Shown: piece by piece, positions 36,111 to 47,183 of the stretch
Layout of the letters: the number at the start of each line of letters is the position of its first letter
Position numbering within the stretch: the stretch's first letter is position 1
Assembly: GCA_011033025.1 (NCBI GenBank)
Contig: WFMF01000162.1
Coordinates: 309,834 to 373,833, forward strand
Direction of reading: 5' to 3'
Length of the DNA: 64,000 bases
DNA from: Beroe forskalii
Lineage: Eukaryota > Ctenophora > Nuda > Beroida > Beroidae
Made by a program: the position numbers and the translations under genes
Notes under the pieces: generated by a model
Database searches by the model: none
Seen by the model: only the letters and a program-made list of their open reading frames with translations
Told to the model about the DNA's origin: nothing

Positions 36111-37330
36111 ATAAATACTTTTTACCGCATCAAAAAATTCCAACAACATCAAGAGTTATGAAACTCCGAAATCAAAACAGCATTAAACAGAAATGAACGT
36201 GCGCGCAATTAATCTGCACGTGCAATTTCCCCCACTGCGCGTGTTGCCATGGGGCGTGACGTACGGAGAAAAAACAGAAAGCACGAAATTATAAGTAAGA
36301 CTAGCAGGCCCGTTGGGCCAGCTAATACACAGCTCACTCAGAGCTGACAGAGCTCGCAAATTTCAACCAATGCGATTCAAATCAACTAAAAAAAATTTAC
36401 CGCATCAAAAAACTCCGATCCGTTCAAAAGTTATTTGAGATCGCGCAACGTAATCAAAACACCATTAACAGAAATGAGCGCACGCGTAATTCTCCGTGCA
36501 CGTGTCACCATGGTTACCCGCACAAATCGTAAACGCGCGCGCGCTCCGAAGATGTTTCCGCCGTTACGACAAACAAAAAACAGAGGTTGCGAAATTATAT
36601 TAGAGACTAGCAGGCCCGTTGGGCCTGCATATACACAGCTCACTCGGCGCTGCTACGCAGCACCTCGTTCGCAAATTTCAAACCCCACAATTCAAATCAA
36701 CTAAATACTTTTTACCGCATCAAAAAATTCCAATCACATCAAGAGTTTCGAAGCAACAAAATCAAAACAGCATTACACAGCTCTGCACTCAGAGCTCGCA
36801 AATTTCAACCAATACAATTCAAATTTAATAAAATATTTTTACCGCATCAAAAAACTCTGATCCGTTCAAAAGTTACCTATTGCAACGTAATCAAAATACC
36901 ATTAACAGAAATGAGCGCGCGCGCAATTCTCCGTGCACGTGTCACCATGGTAACCCGCACAAATCGTAAATGCGCGCGCGTTAGGAACATGTTTCCGCCG
37001 TTACGCACAAACAACAGAGGTTGCTAAATTATATTAGAGACTAGAATGCCCGTTGGGCGCTACGCAGCACCTCGTTCGCAAATTTCAGATCAGCTGAATA
37101 CTTTTTACCGCATCAAAAAACTCCGATCCGTTCATAAGTTAAACATCGCAACGTAATCAAAACACCATTAACAGAAATGAGAGCGCGCGCAATTCTCCGT
37201 GCACGTGTCACCATGGTTACCCGCACAAATCGTAATGCGCGCGCGTTCCGAAGATGTTTCCGCCGTTACGTACAAACAACAGAGAATGGCAAATTATATT
37301 AGAGATTTGGTTAGAACACGTGAATTATGT
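36111..37330. repeat. Tandem hairpin-headed repeat units (possible Helitron-like)
   Basis: Three units begin with CTAGCAGGCCCGTTGGGC (36301, 36608) or a decayed form (37041) and continue GCTCACTCGGCGCTGCTACG, then an AT-rich AACTAAATACTTTTTACCGC, then a GC-rich stretch with CGTGTCACCATGG and GCGCGCG runs. Read on the other strand each unit ends in a GGCCC-loop-GGGCC hairpin and CTAG followed by T, which resembles a Helitron 3' end. The same head lies in the arms of the big palindrome (29757, 30430, 35574) and at 40380-40856 and 44331. No Rep/helicase gene is seen. Confidence 0.6.
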
Positions 37331-37443
37331 TTGTGCCGCCGTATAAAATTAAATCTGAGCTTGCCAAGCAAATATCAAGAGAAAGGAAGGCTAACATACA
37401 TTTTGATACATTTTGAAGGGTTTAGCAGGGATCGCAGCTGGGA

Positions 37444-39040
37444 TCAGTGATGTCCACGTACTCCATCTCCTCGTTCACAGCTCCAGTCGAGTAAGGAGTT
37501 GCTGTTTGGCGGTGTGTAACCCGTAACCGGTGGCTTATCCGGGTATTGGGTGAGGAAGTCTCCAAGGGCTATCTTGAATGCCTCTAGCTCCTTAACTGAG
37601 TTGACTTGCTTAGGAAGCAAGTTCCAGAGACGAGCTGATTTAACCCCAAATGAATTGTCGTAAGCAGTGGACACCGAGCGCTGTGCCTTGTAGTTAAATG
37701 GAAGAATTTTCGCTCGGACACCAAGACGTTCACTGTTGTAAAATTCCAAACTTGTGCTGTTCGGAGCCTTTTTCCTGCAGAATCTTCCATGTATGAATTA
37801 TGGTGTACCGTTCTCTTCTGCGTTGGAGAGACATCAGCTTCAGCTTTTTTCAGACGGTCCCAGTAGTCCATATCCTTTGTCCCAGCAATGCGTTTGGTAA
37901 AGTATCGCTGGATTGATTCCACTGCTTGGATGTCCTTGATCAGATGAGGATCCCAGACAGGGCAACAATACTCCAGTCTACTCCTCACTAAGGACTTATA
38001 GAGAGTCAGCATTGTCAGTTCCGATCTATCCCGGAAAGTCCCTAGGACCCACGATGCCATTTTACGGGAGTCTGTGACAACATTGTTAATCTGCAGAGTC
38101 CAGCCACAATCGTCTGATATTAAGACCCCAAGATCTCTAACAGATGATGTTGGTTGGAGGATGTTACCATCAGGTGTTGTGTACTGTCTCAGCTCTGCAG
38201 TGAAGGGTAGGTTTCTCAGGAGGTATGAGTTATTGAGGCAGAAATTCATGACCTCAAACTTGTCCTGGTGGAGCACCATATTGTTGTTCAATGACCAACT
38301 GACGACTTGATCCAGATCATTTTGGAGCAAAACCTTGCATAACATGGTTATAATCTGGTGCAGGAGCTTGGTGTCATCAGCAAAAGCGAGTGGTTTTGAT
38401 GAGGCCATTTTGATGATCATGTCCACCACGTAGAGAATGAAAAATATTGGCCCCAGTACAGTGCCCTGAGGGACGCCACTTTCCACGTTAGCGAACTGTG
38501 ATTTATTTCCATCAACCACCACGGCTTGACGTCTATTCGAGAGGAAGTCTTCTATCCACTTTAAGAGCTTGCCTTTGATGCCGTAATGCTCCAGTTTGGC
38601 TAGAAGTATACGATGGTCTACCTTGTCAAAAGCTTTGCTGTAATCCAGATAGATGACATCAACCTCTTTTACCCTCGTTGAGGCTCTTGAGCATGTAGTC
38701 CACATGTTCCAGTAGTTGAGTCAAGCAGCTCCTAGTTTTTCTGAAACCGTGTTGGCTGTCCGGGAGAATGCCATTAGTTTCAAGATGGTCCACTAGCGCG
38801 TTGCGGATGACCCTTTCAAAGACCTTGACTAAGTGGGATGTAATGGAGACAGGGCGGTAATTTGCAGGATCAGTCTTGTTGCCTTTCTTAAAGATCGGCG
38901 TGATGTACTGCAACTTGAGCTCTGCCGGTATCTGGCCATTTGCCAGTGAGCTGTTCCATAGCAGCCAGAGTGGGAGAGAGAGGGTGTCTTTACAGCTGCA
39001 TAGAATCTTAGCTGGGATATCGTCATCTGGTGCTGCAGAG
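37444..39040 (-). pseudogene. CR1/L2-like LINE reverse transcriptase with frameshifts
   Basis: Reading leftward: ITPIFKKGNKTDPANYRPVS (39 kb end), HGFRKTRSCLTQLL, a frameshift near 38670, YLDYSKAFDKVD, SGVPQGTVLGPIFF, AFADDTKLL (catalytic Asp pair, about 38375-38395), LVRSRLEYCCPVW, another frameshift near 37850-37740, then SFGVKSARLWNLLP and the C terminus at about 37460. The 5' part is missing beyond about 39040. It is the same broad family as 20206-21738 but on a different lineage, since many residues differ. Not able to make a full enzyme. Confidence 0.88.
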
Positions 39041-40379
39041 TAAGGGTCTAGCTAAGCTGGGTTAAGTCGCACCGTTGCTAAGGAAACCAATTTTTTGCAC
39101 GTGCAGATTAAGATCAGTTCTATGCGAGTGCTTTCTATTACGCTACGACTGTTTAATGCTGTGCTGTAGCTTTTTGAAAATTTATGACGTTTCCTTAATT
39201 TCAAATTCAAGATCTCAGGATGGAGAAAGGACATAACTTCAATAACGGAAGATATTCCAGATGGATTGCTTTAAATGTGGCAGAGGTTGGTCGATAATCG
39301 AAGTTGAGTCGATGAAAACAGTAGTAACTGCAGTTGTGAAATTAACCGTTAATGTTACAAGGTGTGTACAATTCAATCGAGTCGAATGTAGGTGTAGCAG
39401 ATTTCGAAGACAGTTCCTGGACTGTGAACAGAAAAAAATTATCCAATCAGTAAAAGAAATAGTCAGTAAAAGAAATAGTTTATTTTACATCAACAATCAA
39501 ATAATATGTCCGATATGTCAGATTTAAAAATGTACATGGAGTAGTGGCGGCTATTTGAAACACGGAAATTTAGTATTTGCTCGAAAATTGACGGCTATTT
39601 TGATAACTTAAGACTTGAATTGAGATAAGAGGTAACTCAAGGTGGTTAAAAAGTATAGATATTTCCTTATGTGCTGATGAAGGGAAGGAGTACTGGCGTT
39701 TTTTCCTCACCGCGGGACACATCATGCCTGGCAATCTAAATCAAAACGTCGTGTCATTTGAGCTGAAGTTCAAGGAAAGTACCTTCATGTGATTGATTGG
39801 TTTCATCAAGCGTAGTATTTATGTAATATGCAAATTGCATAAATAGAAATGTTGGCTGGTGTGGAATGTGTTGTGGCTGAGTCCATGATATCACCCACAA
39901 CGAAAACTTTGATCACATATACCTGCTACCTATAAAACCTTGAACCTTTGCAGCAAGATTAAAGACCACAGCAGGTGTGTAAGGTAACTCTGTTTAATGG
40001 GCATAGATAATCGTGGATAGGCCCTGGCACGTATAATGACGAAAAATTCTCATGATGAGTCAGTGATCTTAAAGTTTACTTCTGGGAGGGAACCATTCCT
40101 CCTCACTTCCAATTATTTGTCTTCTATTTACGAGACATTTAATGTCAGCGTCAGTATGAGAATCAGTTGTCAGAATTAACATCATCTTGCAATCAAAACG
40201 GAATGCTGGAACAAAACTCACATCGTTTGTCACGTCTAAGACTAACCGACGAATTCGATCTATTTTCCACTCTGCTCCTTCATATTTTTTTTTGAATATT
40301 TGATAACTTTTGACTTTTGATTTAATTGGAAATTATTGGTGTTGTAAAAAGTATCCAATCAATTCGAATGGCAGTGCTT
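39041..40379. other. Intergenic, nothing firm
   Basis: A stretch near 39225-39295 (CGGAAGATATTCCAGATGGA) resembles 40760-40820 at low identity, so both are probably decayed copies of one repeat. No gene is supported. Confidence 0.4.
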
Positions 40380-40856
40380 AAAACTCGCGAACGAGGTGCT
40401 GCGTAGCAGCGCCGAGTGAGCTGTGTGTTTGCAGGCCCAACGGGCCTGCTAGTTTTATATAAGAGACTAGCAGGCCCGTTGGGCCTGCCAATACACAGCT
40501 CAATCGGCGCTGCTACGCAAATTTCAAACCCCGCAATTCAAATCAACTAAATACTTTTTACCGCATCAAAAAATTCCAATCAGATCAAAAGTTATGAAGT
40601 TCCGAAATCAAAACAGCATCAAACAGAAATGAACGCGCGCGCTATTAATCTGCACGTGCATTTCCCCCGTTGCGCGCGCGTTGCCAGAAAAAACAGAATT
40701 TGCGACTTTATAAGTAAGACTTGCTCACTCGGCGGCAATGTAATAACTTGAAGTTGAACAACGGAGGATAATCCAGATAGATTGTTTTCATGAAACTGTG
40801 GCAGAGGTCTAGTGAGCTGTGTGTCTGCAGGCCCAACGGGCCTGCTTGTAAGATCA
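40380..40856. repeat. Back-to-back copies of the hairpin-headed repeat
   Basis: One copy ends on the plus strand at 40452 (GGGCCTGCTAG), another starts in the opposite sense 15 bp later (CTAGCAGGCCCGTTGGGCC at 40467), separated by TTTTATATAAGAGA. A third end lies at about 40830-40852. The pair forms a large inverted repeat. Confidence 0.75.
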
Positions 40857-41003
40857 ATAAAGTACTACTCCAAATCATAATTCAAAAAAAGAAGTGAGTC
40901 GGTTTTGAGATACCGAAAACCGTGAATCTTGACCGGGTCCCCTGGTGGTATTAAGGGTTTGGCAGGCGATGGAAATGTGCAAGATCGTCAGAATCTGAGT
41001 CGT

Positions 41004-41265
41004 AACATACCCCTATGAACTCTTAACATACCCCTGGCCCCATGAACTTGTAACATAACAATATGAACTCGTAACATACCTCTATGTACTTTCAACATAA
41101 TATCCCTATGATCGCTTAACATAACCCTATGAGCTTGTAACGTACCCCTATGAACTGGCAACATACCCCTAGTCCCCTATGAACTTATCGTGCAGACCCT
41201 TCTGAACAAATGAACTCTTAATAACAAACTCCTATGAACTTGCAACATACCTATGAACCCGTAAT
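41004..41265. repeat. About 22-26 bp degenerate minisatellite
   Basis: Roughly ten units of the form AACATACCCCTATGAACT(CGT), strongly diverged. No spacers or leader, so not a CRISPR array. Confidence 0.85.
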
Positions 41266-41455
41266 CTGGATTTGTATTGAGAACGGCTTCACATTTTATG
41301 CTGAATTGCAAAAATCATGCTTGGAAAACTAGTCTGCTGTTTATATATAATATATAGTCAGTAATAATTATGGTTTGCCGAATTTATTGTCGTAATTCAA
41401 ATTTTGACTAAAAAATAGGCCGACTATGAATCAACAAAAGTTGTTAAATCATAAA

Positions 41456-41779
41456 TCAGCAAAAGTCCAGTTGAGCCGAAATAATTTTGGGGATCGACAT
41501 TTTGTTGGAACGAAAATATGGGATTTTTTCGGAAAATCCCAGATTTTGTACCGCTTTAATAAAATTTTTAGATATGTCTCGCAAGGTAATATAACTTGTG
41601 ATACCTGTTTTGTTGTCAAATAAATTCCAATCTTTCCAATCATCATTTTCCTCTTCAGCTTTATCATCACGATCATGAAAATTGTTACCCAGAGCAACAC
41701 CAATAAAACAAACAGAGATAAATGCAGATAATGCAAATATTACAGCGATCTGAAAAAGTGTTTCAGACAATGACATCAT
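41456..41779 (-). CDS. Possible small membrane/secreted protein or first exon
   Basis: The minus-strand frame starts MMSLSETLFQIAV; residues 8-30 form a hydrophobic helix (FQIAVIFALSAFISVCFIG) that could be a signal anchor. An acidic patch (DDKAEEENDDWKDW) follows. A donor-like site (ACAG then GTATCA, read leftward at about 41604) occurs after the acidic patch, and the downstream part is less protein-like, so the coding exon may be 41605-41779 only. No family is recognised and no neighbouring exons were found. It may equally be chance. Confidence 0.25.
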   Translation of the reverse strand: MMSLSETLFQIAVIFALSAFISVCFIGVALGNNFHDRDDKAEEENDDWKDWNLFDNKTGITSYITLRDISKNFIKAVQNLGFSEKIPYFRSNKMSIPKIISAQLDFC

Positions 41780-41879
41780 TCATTTTCAATGGGATAATAC
41801 GTTCCTCGATTATTTAAACATTATTATGCACCTTCTAGGCATGTTTTTGCTATGCATTCAAAAACCCTATAGGCACCAG

Positions 41880-42000
41880 GGTACCGTGCGCAATAAATTA
41901 TTACGCACTGTAGTGCCGAAATCAGGATTTATTACGCACTGTAGGTCATAATAATTTATTATGGTGTGCGTAATAATTTATTTCGCACAGTCGACCTAGT
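41880..42000. repeat. TGCGTAATAAATTATTACGC palindrome cluster
   Basis: Three partial copies of a near-perfect palindrome built from ATTACGCAC/GTGCGTAAT around AATAAATTATT. Confidence 0.75.
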
Positions 42001-42087
42001 TGTAGCTTCATATCATAAATTAAAAGATTTCCTTGTGTTTGAAATTATCTTCTTTTTTACGAGTAATTACGGTGCATAATTCAGTTT

Positions 42088-42219
42088 AATAACTCGTAAA
42101 AATTGCAAGCCTCTGCAATAAAAACTTCGGCCTTCGGCCTCGGTTCTTAATGCGATATAACACACTCGGGCCTTCGGCCCTCGTGTGTTATATCAAGGTT
42201 AGCAATTTTTACTCGTTAC
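42088..42219. mobile_element. Y-shaped repeat (outer stem with two GC-tipped hairpins), member 1
   Basis: The outer stem is AACTCGTAAAAATTGCAA against AGCAATTTTTACTCGTT. Between its arms lie two hairpins in series: one tipped by CGGCCTTCGGCCTCGG, the second running from GATATAACACACTCGGGCC to GGCCCTCGTGTGTTATATC with a TTC loop. The same plan recurs at 45609, 46860, 44940 and 62333. Confidence 0.7.
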
Positions 42220-42415
42220 TAAACCCTTCAATCATAAGAATTATGCGATTATACAACTGGTTACAAAATACAAAATACATAAGTACATAGACTTGGTGCA
42301 CAAATACATTCACTTCATCACATAAAAACCCCCCAGTTCTATGTGATAGAAAGATACGAGCGTGTGTAGCATACAATTTTTCTTTCTAGGTATGATCAGG
42401 TTACAAATTCTAAAA

Positions 42416-42790
42416 GGGTAAATGCATTAATCCCACGAGCTTGCGAGTGAGCGAGTGGGATTCATGCATTAAATGCACGAGCTTGCGAATGCATTTATTG
42501 AAGTAATTGCACGGGCTTGCGAGTGCAAAATTACGATGGTAATTCAAACATCCAAGTTTGCATTTACTGTATTATTACCCCGCCATATACGCAACAATCA
42601 AAGAAACTAAGAAAGGGCAACTGTGTAAAATACACACTTGGGTGTGTAAATTACCATCGTAATTGCACTCGCAAGCTCGTGCAATTACTCCAATAAATGC
42701 ACTCGCAAGCTCGTGCATTTATTGCACGAATTCCACTCGCAAGCTCGTGGAATTAATGTGGTAATTACACACCCAAGTGTGTATTTACCG
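42416..42790. repeat. Foldback cluster of GAGCTTGCGAGTG hairpins
   Basis: The left arm holds three hairpins tipped CACGAGCTTGCGAGTG (or close), the right arm three tipped CACTCGCAAGCTCGTG. The middle at about 42545-42650 is unique, and GTAAATTACCATCGTAATTGC near 42650 mirrors GCAAAATTACGATGG at 42525. Strong cruciform potential, no coding content. Confidence 0.8.
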
Positions 42791-42814
42791 TATATAATCA
42801 TTTATAAGCGATAA

Positions 42815-42975
42815 TGGATTGTTCACATATTACGTAATCACCAAGGGGGAAGGAGGGGGTTTCCGAATGATTACGTTACATGTTATTGTAACAAATACAA
42901 CTACTGTAAATTTGATTACGAGGGGGGGGGGTTAAAATCGGGCAAAAATTGATAACGTAATATGTGAACGATCCC
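42815..42975. mobile_element. 160 bp MITE with TIR GGATYGTTCACATATTACGT
   Basis: Left GGATTGTTCACATATTACGT, right inverse ACGTAATATGTGAACGATCC, enclosing two G-rich runs (42845-42855 and 42921-42930). A further run of ten G follows the right end. Confidence 0.75.
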
Positions 42976-43319
42976 TAAGGGGGGGGGGGTTCACCCCTCA
43001 CTTTTTGGAAAACACGAATTTTCGAGATATGAGTTGGCCAGGATGGCCAGGGCGTGTACCAACATTTTGACGGTGGTCTTGAGTTCATAGGTCCAACATT
43101 GCCCATGTGAGGCCTCGGAGCAAAAATGGCGTCCAAAAATCGAAATTTTTCCTGATTAGGATAGAGCTTAGCTTTTGACTGCATTCGATTCGTCTCGACC
43201 AGCTGATAATTTTAGTGTATTTGTTTGTCAAAATTGGATGAAAAATGGCCAAGTTATGCCCATGCAAAGCGCATGTGCCAAAGTGGCAGTTGGTCCATCA
43301 TTTAGGTCAAAATTGATGG

Positions 43320-44060
43320 GCAAACCAATTTTTTTTAAATTAAGGGGGCAGGGGGGGGTCTTCGGGGTGTCGATGGCCAAAATGGAGTTTTTGACTAGAA
43401 ATGATAGAGGAGCATCGTAGCTACCAGAAAAACTTTACGGAGTGAAAAAATCTTGTTCCTAGCCTGAGTTATGCGATTTTGAAGATCAGAATTTGCCTGT
43501 AATTACAGTACGCGCGTGAAATTCAATCGCGATTTGCCGAAAATGATCTTAAAAATCTATCTTCTCCTACATTTTTTGGAGAATCGTCCTGAAACTTTCC
43601 AGATATGTTCTAAGGATTAAAATGAAGAGATTTGTTTAGTAGATTTTTGATTTAGGCCTCAGAACCGAAAATATTCGATTTTGAAATTTCGAACCTGACA
43701 AAAATCATCAAAATTTGGCACCTCGAAATTTCAAAATCGAATATTTTCGGTTCTGAGGTCTAAATCAAAAATCTACTAAACAAATCTCTTAATTTCAATC
43801 CCTAGAACATATCTGGAAAGTTCAAGACGATTCTCCAAAAAAATGTAGGAGAGAATTTTAAGATCATTTTCGCAAACTGCGATTGAATTCGCGCATACTG
43901 TAATTACAGGCAAATTCCGATTTCAAAATCGCATAACTAGGCTAGGAACAAGATTTTTTCATTCCGTGAAGTTTTTCTGGTAGCTACGATGCTCCTCTAT
44001 CACGAAACTAAAAACTCCATTTTGGCCATCGTCACCCCAAAGACCCCCCCTGCCCCCTTA
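43320..44060. repeat. Short foldback relative of the large palindrome arm
   Basis: Inverted arms meet near 43695; 43635-43690 mirrors 43730-43790 (GATTTAGGCCTCAGAACCGA and its complement), and the arms continue out to the GGGGGGGTCTT and AAGACCCCCC runs. The order of landmarks is the same as in the big arm at 27565-27960: a GGCCTCAGAA hairpin, the 'gtaggag' stretch, TGTAATTACAG, a 'taactnggctaggaaca' stretch, TGGTAGCT, then a C-run. Sequence identity to it is only moderate. Confidence 0.75.
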
Positions 44061-44330
44061 ATTGGACCTTATTTGGCCATTTTTAGCCCATAAAAACCTT
44101 CAAAAATGTATCTCAGTTAGCGCTTTTGCCCAAATGGACTTTACTCTTTTCACTACTCCTCCGCCATTTTTCAATGTTTCTGCATGAAATTTTCAGAATC
44201 GCTTTGAAGCTTAATTTCGCACTTTTGTTATTGACCAAAATTTTGAGTTAGGCCTCCATGAGAGCCAAAATCTCCGGGGATTTTGGCTCCCATGTGCACT
44301 AAATTTCCATACATTCATATTACATGTTAC

Positions 44331-44546
44331 TAGCAGGCCTGCTGGGCCAGCTAATACACAGCTCACTCAAAGCTCGCAAATTTCAACCGATGCAATTCAA
44401 ATAAACTAAAAATTTTTTACCGCATCAAAAAACTCCGATCCGTTCAAAAGTTATTAGAGATCGCGCAACGTAATCAAAACACCATTAACAGAAATGAGCG
44501 CGCGCGCAATTCTCCGTGCACGTGTCACCATGGTAACCCGCACAGA
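44331..44546. repeat. Single copy of the hairpin-headed repeat
   Basis: CTAGCAGGCCTGCTGGGCC then GCTAATACACAGCTCACTC and the GC-rich tail ending in CACCATGGTAACCCGCAC, as in the units at 36301-37330. Confidence 0.75.
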
Positions 44547-44549
44547 TAA

Positions 44550-45290
44550 GATAATCGCTTATCCAGCGGTTTTTTTATTTGGTTAAAATTAAAGAAAAAG
44601 CGGCCATTAATTATTGCTTATAATCGTTACCATTAGCGATAATTATCGATTATAAGCGGTTCATTAACGACAGGGAAAAACCGCTGGATTATAAGGCATA
44701 TAAGCGGTATTATAAAGGGAAAAGCGGTGACGTAACGCTAATGTCGATAATTATCGCTAATTAATATTGATCGCTTTTTTGTTTTTATGTCCTCAATGCC
44801 CGTAAAAACCGGTTATTACCGGTAATTCAACGCTTTTTCTAGACCCTGAAAAAGCACTTAGTAAGCGGTTTATTAACGAAATTTTTCCAAGAAAGCGGTA
44901 ATCATCGCTTATTAACAAAAAGTTCCCAACGACAGTTGCCGTTAATTGCTCATGAAATCCTCGCTTCGGTCTCGGATTAAACTTCAATTATCATCTCGGG
45001 CTTCGCCATCGATGATAATTTAGCGATAAACCCCTCAACCTTGATGATAAATATATCATCGAGGTTCAGGGGGTTAATCGCTAATTTAACGCTTCCCCCG
45101 AAATACCACCATCTAAATCGTGTGGTTTTGGTCCATCTATTTCTAAACGTTTGGGTCATGGTTAAATAGTGTCAATCATCCGAATTTAATGCATTAATCG
45201 TGTCAATTAACAATTCGGCCTGCGGCCTCATTGTTAATTGCACTGATTAATGCATACAATCCGGATGATAAGCCCTTTATTATGCAACTT
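44550..45290. repeat. AT-rich repeat region dense in AAGCGGTTAT/ATAACCGCTT words, with a Y-shaped unit
   Basis: Many AGCGGT and ATCGCT words in both senses between 44560 and 44920. A Y-shaped unit follows at about 44936-45025 (hairpins tipped CCTCGCTTCGGTCTCGG and CTCGGGCTTCGCCATCG), then a simple hairpin at 45169-45270 tipped TTCGGCCTGCGGCCTCA. Probably one or two decayed non-autonomous transposons. Confidence 0.55.
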
Positions 45291-45608
45291 CTAAGGAGTT
45301 ACACTTTAAAAAAAAGTGCAACTACAGTGCCAAAAAAGTGGAACTACAGTTGATAATAAAACCATTTTGGCATTATATTCTAGTGTTTCTCAAAACGTGA
45401 CCTTACTTTAGGAGGGAGAGGTGTTAAAAATGAACACTGGGGTGACAGACCGCAGATTTCACACTGAAGGATACAGTAGCTGCACTGATTACAATAGCTC
45501 AAATACTAGACAAGCCAATAACACTACGTATTTTCATATTCCTGCTTGAATTATACATAATTACGAAATATATACCTTTATTTACTGTCGTTGCATAATT
45601 CGGTTTTG

Positions 45609-45735
45609 TAACTCGCAAAAACTGCAAACCTTCCATTAAAACCTCGGCCTTCGGCCTCGGTCTTAATGTGTTATTATGCCCTCGCGCTTCGCGCTCGGTG
45701 CATAATTTCGCGGTTTGCAATTTTTGCTAGTTACA
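45609..45735. mobile_element. Y-shaped repeat, member 3
   Basis: Outer stem GTAACTCGCAAAAACTGCAA against TTGCAATTTTTGCTAGTTAC. The first hairpin is tipped CCTCGGCCTTCGGCCTCGG, the second CCCTCGCGCTTCGCGCTCGG. Closest to the member at 42088. Confidence 0.7.
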
Positions 45736-46378
45736 AAACCTCTCATTTTACAACTCCTAGTAAAAGGGTCATATTAACCCGCTATAAGTTTTTGATTATG
45801 ACCTACTTTAGTATGGTTAATTTTAGATTATGCATGAGTTTAGTGAGGTTAAGTTTTGATTATTGCCTACTTTAGTGCGGTTAATTTTTGATTATCAAGC
45901 GACCTATCTCTTTGTGTCTTTTTATTGGGGTCTCGCCGCTCATACTGAAAACGTGACAATGAATTTTCATGACGTCTAGGTATCACTTCGTAACAGACTA
46001 CGTGACTTTTAAAATATGCAGGCTGTGTGCCAGAATGCCATATTCGCTACCTAGTATAAATTCCTTCTTAATTTAACACCCTTACCCAACTGACGACCTG
46101 TTTAAACCCTTGAGCACCTGGTGTGGTTTTAGGCCTTATTAATTTAAATTATTAGTAGTACCATTTATTCCTTCCTTGTTCATTAGTAACTAATGTTTCT
46201 TAAAGAGCAGCATGAGCTCTTGTTCTTTTATAACTTCTTGTTCGTTACTTACCTCTTAAACCGTAGCATAGGCTTTATTATACTTAACTAACCTTATTGA
46301 CATGGATGAACGGACTACAGCAATTCTGTACTGTGGTTTGTAGATAAAAATATGATACACCAATTTAAAAAAGATGTA

Positions 46379-46766
46379 ATCTAAATCTTTTCTGTATAAT
46401 CACATATGTCGCAATAGCAATGTCCTGTACGGAGCCCCTCAGTTTCGATTCCTTGTTTAACATGCCGTACAGCAAGGATCTACACTGAGTTCACCATGGT
46501 TAGGCACATAGACACCCATTATTACTACGACATAAGTTGGCTTTATACCCTCTGTCTAATGGAAATGTTTCCTTGCGTTTGATAATTGATGCTCACACAG
46601 TACTATTTCATTTCCAATTTGATGTTATATAAGCTAGTCACAGCTCACCGGACTAAGGAATCAATCTAAATCTTTTCTGTATAATCACATATGTCGCAAT
46701 AGCAATGTCCTGTACGGAGCCCCTCAGTTTCGATTCCTTGTTTAACATGCCGTACAGCAAGGATCT
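46379..46766. repeat. Direct repeat of about 103 bp
   Basis: 46379-46480 and 46665-46766 are identical as far as I can read (both contain CTGTACGGAGCCCCTCAG and CATGCCGTACAGCAAGGATC). Confidence 0.9.
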
Positions 46767-46767
46767 A

Positions 46768-47183
46768 AATGATATCCAATATCGGCTAATTATGCAATTT
46801 AACGCATATTCACATGCGTCATTTTGTATGTCGTTGTAAAATATTCTTTATCATCTCCGTTTCGGGCGTTAGTCGCTCGTTAAATCCTCGACCTTCGGTC
46901 TCGGATTCAACTCCAATTATCATCTCGGGCTTCGCCCTCGATGATAATTTAGCGATTAACCCCCTGAACCTCGATGATAAAGACTATAATTATCATCGAG
47001 GGCGAAGCCCGAGATGATAATTGGAGTTAAATCCGAGACCGAAGGTCGAGGATTTAACGAGCGATTAACGCCCGAAACGGAGAAGATAAAGAATATTTTA
47101 CAACGACATACAAAATGACGCATGTGAATATGCATTAAATTGCATAATTAACCGATATTGGATATCATTTAAATCTTTTTTAA
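46768..47183. repeat. Inner palindrome with mirrored Y-shaped units
   Basis: Arms 46768-46965 and 46985-47183 are near-perfect inverted copies. Each contains one Y-shaped unit: outer stem GTTAGTCGCT/AGCGATTAAC, and hairpins tipped CCTCGACCTTCGGTCTCGG and CTCGGGCTTCGCCCTCG. Confidence 0.88.

Noticed and set aside
29792-36196. Identical 60- and 67-codon ORFs found two to four times, apparently a gene family
   Set aside because: They are copies forced by the palindrome and its 5817 bp repeat; composition is not protein-like and no domain is seen.
36435-36828. Arg-rich frames in the hairpin-headed repeats
   Set aside because: Produced by GCGCGC and CCATGG stretches in the repeat; occur in any copy.
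41004-41265. CRISPR-like reading of the minisatellite (also 50005-50760)
   Set aside because: Repeats abut without unique spacers, units diverge freely, no cas genes, and the DNA is eukaryotic.
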